A DNA stretch of 51,586 nucleotides from Verrucomicrobiales bacterium. GTDB taxonomy: Bacteria; Verrucomicrobiota; Verrucomicrobiia; Limisphaerales; JAQGOY01. Of this stretch, positions 1-8,125 are shown piece after piece. The first letter of the stretch is position 1. Each line of letters begins with the position of its first letter. Both the position numbers and the translations under genes were made by a program. The DNA lies in assembly GCA_028293375.1 (NCBI GenBank), contig JAQGOY010000228.1:1-51586 (forward strand). The letters are read 5' to 3'. The notes under the pieces are model-generated. The model did no database searches. It was not told where the DNA came from and was given only the letters and a program-made list of their open reading frames with translations.

Positions 1-674
1 CTCAGTATGGTTTAACCGCATCGAGTATTAAGAACAGTTTGTTCTATTCCAGTTTGAGCGCCACGGTGGACCTGGTTCTCGGGGTCATTATTGCGTGGCT
101 GTTGACCCGTAGGAAAATTCCGTTTGCCTGGCTCCTGGACGCCCTTGCCATGCTGCCTCTTGCCTTGCCTGGCCTTGTTCTGGCCTTCGGCTACGTGGCT
201 GGTTTCGATACCCAGGGATGGGCTAAAAATTTCCTGAACCCACGCTACAATCCGACCTTGCTACTGGTCATCAGTTACTCGGTACGCCGATTGCCTTATA
301 TCGTTCGGGCAGCCTATGCCGGGTTTCAGCAAACTTCCATTACGTTGGAGGAAGCGTCCGCCAATCTGGGCGCTTCACCGCTGCGCACTTTGATCAAGAT
401 CACCCTCCCGCTCGTCGCCGGAAATCTAATTGCTGGCACTATCCTCACCTTTTCCTTCGCCATGCTTGAAGTGAGCGACGGCCTCATTCTTGCGATGAAG
501 GAAACGTATTATCCCATCACCAAAGCCATCTACCAAATCATAGGCCGGGTAGATCCGACAGCGCCCAGTCTGGCTTCTGCTCTGGGAGTCGTGGGAATGC
601 TGATTTTGACAGCCAGCCTCCTGATCGCTGGAAGGATTCTGGGTAAAAAGATGGGTCAGCTCTTCCGGGCATAA
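1..674 (+). CDS. ABC transporter permease, Fe(III)/thiamine type (3' part)
   Basis: The frame is open from base 3, so this is the C-terminal part (about 223 residues) of a gene that starts before the window. The protein is an inner-membrane permease with several hydrophobic helices. Near the C-terminus it has a well-kept ATPase-docking EAA loop (EEASANLGA, then IKITLPL), as in the second half of FbpB/ThiP-type permeases. It would move a substrate such as ferric iron, delivered by a periplasmic binding protein, using a cytoplasmic ATPase; neither partner is visible here. It ends at TAA 672-674, converging on the PLD-family gene with about 40 nt between stops. The substrate is inferred from family resemblance only. 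Confidence 0.85.
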   Translation, partial: QYGLTASSIKNSLFYSSLSATVDLVLGVIIAWLLTRRKIPFAWLLDALAMLPLALPGLVLAFGYVAGFDTQGWAKNFLNPRYNPTLLLVISYSVRRLPYIVRAAYAGFQQTSITLEEASANLGASPLRTLIKITLPLVAGNLIAGTILTFSFAMLEVSDGLILAMKETYYPITKAIYQIIGRVDPTAPSLASALGVVGMLILTASLLIAGRILGKKMGQLFRA

Positions 675-714
675 TGAGTTACCATCGACTGTTTGTAGTT
701 GAGCGTATCAGGAT

Positions 715-1845
715 TCAAGTCAGTAACTTGAGCTGTTGGCGAGTGAGAAAGGGATCAAGCTTCGCGAGGACCAGAAAGGCCCACTTGCCCATCAGTTTCG
801 AAAAAAAAGTTCTCGACTGTTTCCATTCCGCGAGATCAATCGCTTTCGAATGTCCCAGGATTTCTGCGAAGAGTGATTCACCTTCGGAAATAAAACCGGG
901 TTCGTTTATTCTGACCAGCAACTCATAATTACTATGAAAGCTGCGAACATCCAGATTCGAAGACCCCACGTAGGCTGCCTGGGGCATCAGGATCATTTTG
1001 GCGTGCAGAATTTGCGGCTGGTACTCGTAAATTTCTATTCCGGTCATGAGCAGCCTCCTGTAAAGGCTGCGCGTGGCCATTTGTGAAAAAGGAACGTCCG
1101 AGATGGCTGGCAGCACCAATTGAACCCGCCCGCCGCGCTTGCGTATGCGAAGGATTTCCCTTCTCAATCGCCGGGTTGGAAGGAAATAAGCGCTCACTAT
1201 CTTCACGTGGTCGGCCCGCGCCAGGTCGTGATAAAGTGCGTTCTTCATCAGGTTAAAACTAAAACCTGGGCTGCTTAAAAGCAGTTTTGACTTTTCGGTG
1301 ACCACCGATACTTGATGACGCGCCTTGCGAATTTTCGTAAACCGGCGCGGTTTGAAATCCGCCAATTCGAACATCATGTCGAAAGCCTTGCTCAAGTCCG
1401 TGGCTAACTCCGAGCGAATGACCATTCCCAGGTCGCGCCAACCTTTGGTGACCCCGTCACCTTCATATTCCGGGGCGATGTTGAATCCGCCGATGAAGGC
1501 AATTTCGTCATCGCAAACCAGAATCTTGCGGTGGTCCCTCAACCCAAGACGATTAAATTGAAGGCGATTGAACCATTTGAATTGACCTCCGGCTTTCCTG
1601 AAGCTCTCCCAAAAGTCGTAGGGAAGCGTGACGGACCCGAGGGCATCGATCAAAACCCGTACGTCGAGTCCCCGACGAGCAGCCGAGACCAGTTCATCCC
1701 GAAAAAGATCCCCAATTGTCGATGCCTCATAGATGTACATCTCCAGCCGAACAGAGGTTTTTGCCGCACGAATAGCAGAAAGCATCGCCGCAAAGGCTTC
1801 ATCGCCAGTGTGAAGCCAATCGTAAAGTTGCAGCCTGCCTGTCAT
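715..1845 (-). CDS. Phospholipase D / cardiolipin synthase-like protein
   Basis: A 376-residue PLD-superfamily protein with two HKD-type motifs. The first, HRKILVCDDE (H105, K107, D112), is complete. The second, HAKMILMPQ followed by GSSNLDVRSF (H281, K283), has Pro288 where the Asp normally sits. Spacing and the GSSNLD segment match ClsB-like cardiolipin synthases, which join phosphatidyl groups at the inner membrane. There is no clear N-terminal transmembrane segment, which also fits ClsB-like rather than ClsA-like enzymes. The ATG at 1845 is followed at once by the family-like YDWLHTGDEAF start. It lies 134 nt downstream of the glycan operon and may be its last gene or stand alone. It could act on another phosphodiester. 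Confidence 0.85.
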   Translation of the reverse strand: MTGRLQLYDWLHTGDEAFAAMLSAIRAAKTSVRLEMYIYEASTIGDLFRDELVSAARRGLDVRVLIDALGSVTLPYDFWESFRKAGGQFKWFNRLQFNRLGLRDHRKILVCDDEIAFIGGFNIAPEYEGDGVTKGWRDLGMVIRSELATDLSKAFDMMFELADFKPRRFTKIRKARHQVSVVTEKSKLLLSSPGFSFNLMKNALYHDLARADHVKIVSAYFLPTRRLRREILRIRKRGGRVQLVLPAISDVPFSQMATRSLYRRLLMTGIEIYEYQPQILHAKMILMPQAAYVGSSNLDVRSFHSNYELLVRINEPGFISEGESLFAEILGHSKAIDLAEWKQSRTFFSKLMGKWAFLVLAKLDPFLTRQQLKLLT

Positions 1846-1979
1846 TGGTTCAAAGATTACTTGAACCGGACGAAATTGGGAACTATGCGATTAGAGTCAG
1901 AAACCATCGGCAAAACCAAATCGTTGCCGTTCATGCCGCAAATTACATCGGGCACTGGGGCAATCCAGTCGGTGTCTGG

Positions 1980-3233
1980 TTACCGGAAAAGTGCCTGCGG
2001 GGGAGGGGTGATGGGGTTTGCGTTCCTGGATTTGAATTTTCTGTCGTAGAGCTCAGCAAGCCGTTTTCCGATGGTTCTCCACGAGAGTCTTTGTGAAGCG
2101 GTTTCTATGGCGGCTATGGAGAGTCGTTTTCGTAGCGATTCGTCTTTTAGGGCTTCGACCGTTTCGGTGATGAAGGCTTCAGGAGTGTCGGCGAGGAGGA
2201 TATCCTGTTTGTGAATCAGGTCCAAGCCTTGTGCGCCGATGGTGGTGGAAATGACAGGCGTTCCCAGGGCCATCGATTCAACTATTTTTAACCGGGTTCC
2301 ACCACCGATGCGGAGCGGGACGATTTGTAGCCAGGCCTGCCCGTAGTAAGGTCGAACATCGGGGACGCCTCCGGTAACGTGGACGCCCGGTTTGTCACCG
2401 TAAGCTTTGACTTCGGGTATTGGACTTTTACCGACGATGAGGACCTGCAGATTCGGTATCTGTTTCCGGATGCCTTCGTGGATGGCTTCGAAATACCAGC
2501 GAAGAGCGTCGACGTTGGGGTTGTAATCCATCGCGCCGCAGAAAATAAGGCTCGGGTTTTCGGCACGGGCTGTCGGGATTGGAGACTCCCGGAAGTAATC
2601 CAGATCCACACCGTTCACCACCACTTCGATTGGAACTGTTTTGCTGATGTACTTTTGAATGAAGACTTTGTCATCTGGCCCGCAGACGACCTCCATCGCG
2701 GCGCGGGCCGCGACCTTTTTTTCAAACGCAAGAAGCTTGGCATACCCTTCGTAACGCAAAAATCTGGTCTTGAGAGAGAAATTCATGCGCGAATGTTCCG
2801 CCAACTGAAATTGGAGATCGACCCGGCTGCGATCAACGATCATGGGGATGGATGCACGTTTCTTGTTGGTAAAATATTGAGCAAGGACAATATCGCAGAC
2901 ATGAACGGCGTCGTATTTCCCTGCAGTCAGGAGCCGGTCGAGGACAGGTTCCACCTGAGGAAGTGTCCAGTGAGCGACGTTTGGTGGCAAAGGATTCAGG
3001 AGTCGATCCGGAAACATTTTTTGCCAGTCGGGATGTTTGAAGGAGATGGTTTCGACTCTGTTACAAAATTCAGCGAAGACGTGTTTGTGCTCTTCACCTT
3101 CCCCGTTTTCAGTGAGGGCCAGGAGGTCAACTTCATGGACGCCGGCCAATTCCTTCAGAAGATTGAAAGTGCGATGGTAAGTGCCGCGGTCCAGCGGGTA
3201 GGGAAGGTAAGGATAAAAAACGAGAAGTTTCAT
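1980..3233 (-). CDS. Glycosyltransferase family 4 (GT-B), TIGR03087-like sugar transferase
   Basis: A GT-B fold retaining glycosyltransferase of about 417 residues. The N-terminus MKLLVFYPYLPYPLDRG resembles sugar transferases of exopolysaccharide loci. The C-terminal donor-binding half has NPSLIFCGAMDYNPN, then VPLRIGGGTRLKIVESMALGTPVIST with the usual E-x7-E type acceptor/donor motif. It should add a sugar to a lipid-linked glycan on the cytoplasmic face. I prefer the ATG at 3233 over an upstream in-frame codon at 3287, because it gives a canonical N-terminus and lies 4 nt after the stop of the preceding gene, implying co-translation. Donor and acceptor cannot be told from sequence. Confidence 0.9.
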   Translation of the reverse strand: MKLLVFYPYLPYPLDRGTYHRTFNLLKELAGVHEVDLLALTENGEGEEHKHVFAEFCNRVETISFKHPDWQKMFPDRLLNPLPPNVAHWTLPQVEPVLDRLLTAGKYDAVHVCDIVLAQYFTNKKRASIPMIVDRSRVDLQFQLAEHSRMNFSLKTRFLRYEGYAKLLAFEKKVAARAAMEVVCGPDDKVFIQKYISKTVPIEVVVNGVDLDYFRESPIPTARAENPSLIFCGAMDYNPNVDALRWYFEAIHEGIRKQIPNLQVLIVGKSPIPEVKAYGDKPGVHVTGGVPDVRPYYGQAWLQIVPLRIGGGTRLKIVESMALGTPVISTTIGAQGLDLIHKQDILLADTPEAFITETVEALKDESLRKRLSIAAIETASQRLSWRTIGKRLAELYDRKFKSRNANPITPPPQALFR

Positions 3234-3237
3234 ATCG

Positions 3238-4377
3238 TTAATTATAGTGGCTCCAGAGTTGGCGATAGGCATGAACCAGCTCGGCATGGCTGGTGGCGAT
3301 GGTGTTTAATTCCGATTGGATAAAGCGAAGCAATGCCGGGTCATTGATCGATTCAGGTTTCCACAGCAACAACGGCAGGGTGTTTAGGAGCCGTTCCCGG
3401 GGATAGCGTGAGGATTTGTCACTTAACAATGATTTAGGACCAAATTTCCGAAGATTGATCAAACGATTTTTGGTGTCGGCCGTGTCGGGACATTTGTTGA
3501 TGGGAGACAATGCGTATTGTTCGACGTCGGCAAAATGTTGTTCCAGACGAAGATTTTCCAGCCAAAGCCAGACTTGCTGAGACACAGTTTTGAGCTCGGT
3601 TTGTGTTTGTTGAAAATCGCACGCTGCTCCCTCACGCCGGGTTGGATGAAGTTTAAAGTCCACTCCATCGAAGTGAAACGCCTTCACTGATTTCATCCAG
3701 GGAAGTGTGTCCTCCATGGCTTGAAGATATTGGGCCCGAGTGACGCTGCTCCAGTGGTAACGCTGATTGACAGTCAGGACGACATCCCCGAACGCGAGCT
3801 TGGCCTTGCATTGATTGCGACCGACGAAATCCGCATCCTCAGGACTGAAATCTTTTTTCGCCAGGGCCACCTCGGAAAACAAGAGGCCGGAGCAGCGATT
3901 CATCAGGAGACGAATGGCTTCAGCGAGTTTGATGTTCGCGGCAACACGGTGAACATTGGTGCTTTTGAGGATGGTAGGGCTCCCCAACAAAACCTTGTGG
4001 CCCATGACCAGGTCATAAAAGAACATGGTGGTGGGGCCGGTGATAATTTTTTCCAGCGGCAGGATCTTGAACTCCACCTCGATACCGGCTTTTTCCGTGC
4101 AACGATGAGCGATGTCCTGAAGCTGTCTGCCATAACGTTTCTCGTTGAGAAAAGCAGGACCAGCGATGCAGACATAAAATTCCATGTCGTTATAAGGAAG
4201 ATCGCTCGAAGGGGATTTAAGAACACCCCCTTCGCCCCGCCCATAACCTCCACCCAGAATGATGGCTTGCAGGCGAGATCCCGGCACGACAGCGGTGATG
4301 CCTTCGACCACCGCCTCAGAGACCGAGCTGAGGTGAGATTCCAGTTCGTCAGTACCGTCGAGGGTGAATCGATCCAT
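3238..4377 (-). CDS. Hypothetical protein with nucleotidyltransferase-like N-terminal motif
   Basis: 379 residues from the preferred ATG at 4377, which overlaps the previous stop as TAATG, a typical coupling junction; a longer start at 4413 would overlap by 37 nt. I do not recognise a named family. The N-terminal part has IILGGGYGRGEGG followed after about 15 residues by NDMEFYV. This looks like the GG/GS...D-x-E metal-binding pattern of the polymerase-beta nucleotidyltransferase superfamily. The remainder is mixed helical and has no transmembrane segment. It sits between two glycosyltransferase genes, so a nucleotidyl or phospho-transfer role on a glycan precursor is possible but unproven. 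A degenerate or substrate-sensing domain is the alternative. Confidence 0.7.
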   Translation of the reverse strand: MDRFTLDGTDELESHLSSVSEAVVEGITAVVPGSRLQAIILGGGYGRGEGGVLKSPSSDLPYNDMEFYVCIAGPAFLNEKRYGRQLQDIAHRCTEKAGIEVEFKILPLEKIITGPTTMFFYDLVMGHKVLLGSPTILKSTNVHRVAANIKLAEAIRLLMNRCSGLLFSEVALAKKDFSPEDADFVGRNQCKAKLAFGDVVLTVNQRYHWSSVTRAQYLQAMEDTLPWMKSVKAFHFDGVDFKLHPTRREGAACDFQQTQTELKTVSQQVWLWLENLRLEQHFADVEQYALSPINKCPDTADTKNRLINLRKFGPKSLLSDKSSRYPRERLLNTLPLLLWKPESINDPALLRFIQSELNTIATSHAELVHAYRQLWSHYN

Positions 4378-5645
4378 TACCGGTTGTACGGTTGTAGTGG
4401 CACTGGCGCCCATGATTTGAAACTTTCCTTGAGGAAATGATCGGCCTGGTCGAGATAAGCTTTTTCGTTGTAACGGGCATGCACCTCGGTTCGTCCGGTG
4501 TTGGCGATTTGGAATCGAAGTTCAGGATTTTTGTCCAACCGCAGAATTTGACGAGCCAGTTGTTCGGAGCTGCCGGCATTGTAAGTCAAAGCATTCTGAC
4601 CTTCGCGAAATAACTCTTTGCTACCGCCGGTCATCGTCCCAATTACAGGCAACCCGCTAGCCATGGCCTCCAGGGGAGTGATGGCGAATGGCTCCTCCCA
4701 CTCCGAAGTGAAAAGAAGAGCGTCGTGTTCTCGATACAGTGCTGGCATGGCGTCGGGTGAACTGACCGAGGTGAACTTGATGGGCAATTTTCGAGAAGCG
4801 GCGTAGTCGCGCACTTCCTTCTCGTAATCGGCCTCGCCTTTGCCGCAGACGGTTAGTTCACCGGCGAACTTGTCGCGCACCAATTCCATGGCCTTGATGG
4901 CTGTCATGGTGCCTTTATCCTGGGTGATGCGGCCCACAACCAAAAGTCGTTGAAGTGGTTTATCCACCGGTTTCACGGGAGCGTTGAAGCGTTCGATATT
5001 TACCGGGCAATAAGTGATGATCCCTTGAGAGACAGGAAAACCCGCTTCCGCGGTAAAGGTCCGAAGGAACTCACTGCAAAACTGCACATTTCTAAAAACA
5101 AGGTGCTTCACCGGATTGGTTGGTGTGACTTTTTGGCAACGACCCCGAAAACCGCTGACTGTTCTCAGGTTGCGAAGAATCCGTTGCTTGAAACTTGGAT
5201 TGTTGCAATTCCACCAGCGAAGCCATACATCCGCTTTTTCGCATCGAGCGATCCAATGATCGGAGACGTAAAAAGCGGTGGGAATACCCAGTTCCTGGAG
5301 TGTGAGTAGCATCGACTTGGAAAGCCCGCCCATGTTCCAGATATAAACCAGGTCCGGCGACACCTTTTCCAGGACCGAACGCAGGGTGCGATTATTGTAT
5401 TTCTCCAGGCTTTGAAGTTGGTGAATTCCCAGCCATGGGTTTCCATACATCCCGTGAATTTTCAACAAACGGTAGACCGTTTTCTCATTTTCGGGGATGG
5501 GCGACTTGTCCAGCCCGTAATCCGAAGTCAGGACATGCATTTCGTGGCCACGGCCCCGCAGGCCTTCCACCGTATTATGGCAGTTCAGCTCATAGCCACC
5601 GATGAAGAAGGGGGGATAAAGATTACTGAGCGTAAGAATTCTCAT
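4377..5645 (-). CDS. Glycosyltransferase family 4 (GT-B)
   Basis: A 422-residue GT-B glycosyltransferase. It opens with MRILTLSNLYPPFFIGGYE, the glycine-rich loop typical of GT4 enzymes that take nucleotide-sugar donors, and HEMHVLTSDYG follows. The C-terminal donor half has LLVVGRITQDKGT and SEWEEPFAITPLEAMASGLPV, containing the conserved E-x7-E. It is predicted to be cytosolic or peripheral at the inner membrane, extending a lipid-linked oligosaccharide. Its 5' end overlaps the upstream GT2 gene by 23 nt and its stop shares bases with the next start (TAATG). Sugar specificity is not visible. Confidence 0.93.
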   Translation of the reverse strand: MRILTLSNLYPPFFIGGYELNCHNTVEGLRGRGHEMHVLTSDYGLDKSPIPENEKTVYRLLKIHGMYGNPWLGIHQLQSLEKYNNRTLRSVLEKVSPDLVYIWNMGGLSKSMLLTLQELGIPTAFYVSDHWIARCEKADVWLRWWNCNNPSFKQRILRNLRTVSGFRGRCQKVTPTNPVKHLVFRNVQFCSEFLRTFTAEAGFPVSQGIITYCPVNIERFNAPVKPVDKPLQRLLVVGRITQDKGTMTAIKAMELVRDKFAGELTVCGKGEADYEKEVRDYAASRKLPIKFTSVSSPDAMPALYREHDALLFTSEWEEPFAITPLEAMASGLPVIGTMTGGSKELFREGQNALTYNAGSSEQLARQILRLDKNPELRFQIANTGRTEVHARYNEKAYLDQADHFLKESFKSWAPVPLQPYNR

Positions 5646-6516
5646 GATTTAACCCTCGATAATGTTTCCAACCTTCTCGGAATCCCTCGAGTTTTCCCTT
5701 TCGCTGATGCCAGCGTATGCGCGCGGCGTGCGGCATCTCGGCCAGTCGTTTCTCCCGGAGACAGTATTGCAAGTCGTGACGAAGATCGCTGATTACGCCG
5801 AGCGCCACGGTCCGGCCAAAGTTGAAATAGTTGGGGTTTTTCTTCCAGGAAGCAGCAAGGGCTCGGGCGTCGCCAAAGCTTCGTTTGTAGGATTGCTGGG
5901 GCGTGTAATTGTGGGAATGCATGACGACCGATTCCGGCACGTAGACCACGTCATAACCTTGCTGGCGGGCCCAGCGGGTGTATTCATCATCCTCGGCGTA
6001 CTGAAGCTTTTCCAGAAACCCGCGCTTGCTCCAGATATCCTTCCGAAGACCACTGCTGACCATGCTGAAGAAATGATCCCACTTGGTCGAGATGCGGTTT
6101 GGGCCGAAGCATCGATCATAGTCGCAGGCAAATACCGCCTGGCAGTCCGGCCTTGGAATTTGTTGTCCGAAAACGGCAGCGGTGTTCGGGTTAAATAGTT
6201 TTTCCGCCAGGGGACGCAACCAGTTCTTGCCCTGCGGCGTCGCGTCGGCATTCACGAAAATGCCATATTCCGAAGAGGCGACTTCCATGCCCCAATTCAT
6301 CACGCGGCTGGGATTGTATTCCGGCGGAGTTATCTGTTTGAAATGCCGGGGTTTAAAATTCTTGATGAGGTCCACAGAACCATCGGTGGAACCGGAGTCG
6401 ATGACGATCAATTCCCAATTGCTATACTCCTGGTTTTGCAAAGCAGGAAGCGTATCGCGCAATGCCCAGGCTTCATTATAGGAACGCAATATTATGCTGA
6501 GTAATGGATCGCTCAT
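5623..6516 (-). CDS. Glycosyltransferase family 2 (GT-A)
   Basis: 297 residues with a GT-A fold. The N-terminus has LSIILRSYNEAWALRDTL and then ELIVIDSGSTDGS, the nucleotide-binding region of GT2 enzymes. A metal-binding DxD-like element appears as VNADATPQG. The YAEDDEYTRWARQQGYDVVYVP segment matches the usual catalytic ED acidic motif. No transmembrane helices are apparent, so it probably works on the cytoplasmic face on a membrane-linked acceptor. It overlaps the flippase gene by 4 nt (ATGA) and the following GT4 gene by 23 nt. It resembles rhamnosyl/glucosyl transferases in general form, but the sugar is undetermined. Confidence 0.93.
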   Translation of the reverse strand: MSDPLLSIILRSYNEAWALRDTLPALQNQEYSNWELIVIDSGSTDGSVDLIKNFKPRHFKQITPPEYNPSRVMNWGMEVASSEYGIFVNADATPQGKNWLRPLAEKLFNPNTAAVFGQQIPRPDCQAVFACDYDRCFGPNRISTKWDHFFSMVSSGLRKDIWSKRGFLEKLQYAEDDEYTRWARQQGYDVVYVPESVVMHSHNYTPQQSYKRSFGDARALAASWKKNPNYFNFGRTVALGVISDLRHDLQYCLREKRLAEMPHAARIRWHQRKGKLEGFREGWKHYRGLNHENSYAQ

Positions 6517-8123
6517 GCTGTTTTCCCGGCTTTAAAAATTCTGGGAAATTTACGCGCAACTTGAAATCGGTCGGATGTCGTCATGGCATAATTCCAGAGG
6601 CCGATGAAACCAATGAACATGCCGAGAACGCATTGGCCAATCATAATGATCGAACTTTTTCGGTAATCGAGCCATGGGGAATAAAAAGTAAGAAGTAAGT
6701 AAGCCACCAAAGGTAAACAGCCTCGAAGTGTGGGGAACAGGACCTTCCGCAGCATCCCCATCAAGGAAAGCTCTGCCTCTTTTGCCGCCCATGGAAGAAT
6801 GTATCCAAAGCCAAAGACCATGGTGGCGATGAGTGAGCCTAGGGCCACACCAATGACATTGTGAAATTTGACGATCAAAGAAACGCTGAGCACCAGGTTA
6901 AGGAGCGCTTCACCAAGACCCATCCACATCAACTTCCGTTCATGACCGCACATCATAAAAATGCGCTTGGTGACACTCTGGGTAAGTAGAGTTACAAATT
7001 GCCAGGTGAGAAGAATTTCCCCAACCCAGAACGTTTCAAAATAAAAAGTCCTGTCGCGTGATAGGAAGGCAATCATTCCCTGCATGTAAAAAAGACCAAT
7101 CAGAAAAGCAGGAGTGGCGATCATGACGCTGAAACGGGTGCCATCCAGGAGCAGCCTGCGCAATACTTCCTTTTCGCCTTTGGCATGAAGATGAGCGGCA
7201 GCCGGACTAAATGTGTCGGGGAGTTGATTGGTAAAGGTTCCAAATACTTCGCCGACCTTCGCGCCAGTCTCGTAAAGTGCGACCGAAGATACTGCCTGGA
7301 CAATACCGATCACGAGGCGATCAGTCTTGCCGAGAATCATGTTGCTCAAAGTGCTGATGTAAGTGAACACCGAGAAACGAAGCGTTTCCACGATCATCTT
7401 TGGCGAAAAATATTTAGGCAACAACTTGACGTGAGGAAGTTTTTTCAAGGCACAGGCCCCGCAAAGGGCACTGGGAACAATCGCGCTCGCGAGTGAAATG
7501 ATGACGATGGTTCTTAGACCCAGGTGTTGACGAATCGCCACCGTAATAAAAACAAAATTCAAAACGCCAGTTACCGAAAAAATCATGTTCGCCAGGAAGA
7601 TACGCTGCTGACCGATCAGAATCTCCGGAAAAATACCGAGAGGAAAACCGATACCGATGCCGCAGAAGAAAAGCACCATGATTTGCCGAAAGATTTCGCG
7701 GTTTGGCGGGCTGATGTTGAACATGCCAATCAAGGCGTGTGAAAAGCCAAAGGCGATTCCAACGATGATCAGCGCGATGACAACATAGAGATAAAAAATG
7801 GTGCTTAATACCTGGCTAAGTTCCGTCCAGTTTTGGTGAACGGAGAGTTCCGCAACTTTCTTGACCGCAGTAAAACCAAATCCGAAATCGAGAAGAATTC
7901 CGAATCCGAACACACTCCAGAGAAGAGTCCAAAAACCGAATTCCTCAGTGTGAAGGCCTTGCTTCAGGACCCCGAACATAACGACGCCGAGAGCCATGCG
8001 AAGCCCCATGGCGAGGTAGTTGGAGATGGAATTCCTCCACATGTGCCTGGCCATCTCCTCATGGGGAGACTCCATAGGCGACTTATGTACGTCCGGAGCT
8101 GCTGGAGCGGCTGTAACTGGCAT
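6513..8123 (-). CDS. Polysaccharide flippase (Wzx/MATE-like, MOP superfamily)
   Basis: 536 residues with about 12-14 hydrophobic helices. A hydrophilic N-terminal tail of about 30 residues precedes MWRNSISNYLAMGLRM, as in oligosaccharide flippases of the MOP superfamily. The expected role is moving an undecaprenyl-linked repeat unit across the inner membrane. The ATG at 8123 lies 2 nt after the NRPS stop; an alternative start at 8150 would overlap the NRPS gene. The stop overlaps the GT2 start by 4 nt. No recognisable Wzy polymerase gene is seen nearby, so either polymerisation is encoded elsewhere or the product is not a Wzy-type polymer. Confidence 0.88.
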   Translation of the reverse strand: MPVTAAPAAPDVHKSPMESPHEEMARHMWRNSISNYLAMGLRMALGVVMFGVLKQGLHTEEFGFWTLLWSVFGFGILLDFGFGFTAVKKVAELSVHQNWTELSQVLSTIFYLYVVIALIIVGIAFGFSHALIGMFNISPPNREIFRQIMVLFFCGIGIGFPLGIFPEILIGQQRIFLANMIFSVTGVLNFVFITVAIRQHLGLRTIVIISLASAIVPSALCGACALKKLPHVKLLPKYFSPKMIVETLRFSVFTYISTLSNMILGKTDRLVIGIVQAVSSVALYETGAKVGEVFGTFTNQLPDTFSPAAAHLHAKGEKEVLRRLLLDGTRFSVMIATPAFLIGLFYMQGMIAFLSRDRTFYFETFWVGEILLTWQFVTLLTQSVTKRIFMMCGHERKLMWMGLGEALLNLVLSVSLIVKFHNVIGVALGSLIATMVFGFGYILPWAAKEAELSLMGMLRKVLFPTLRGCLPLVAYLLLTFYSPWLDYRKSSIIMIGQCVLGMFIGFIGLWNYAMTTSDRFQVARKFPRIFKAGKTA

Positions 8124-8125
8124 TT

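Noticed and set aside
674-928. 84-codon plus-strand frame starting at the permease stop
   Set aside because: Lies almost wholly antisense to the PLD-family gene and has no family resemblance.
1531-2049. 172-codon plus-strand frame crossing the gap between PLD and GT genes
   Set aside because: Mostly antisense to PLD; the part in the gap has no ribosome-binding site or hydrophobic or domain pattern.
2379-3323. 314-codon plus-strand frame
   Set aside because: Antisense to a clear GT4 glycosyltransferase; no recognisable protein motif.
3721-4440. 239-codon plus-strand frame
   Set aside because: Antisense to the nucleotidyltransferase-like gene, which is held in place by coupled junctions with its neighbours.
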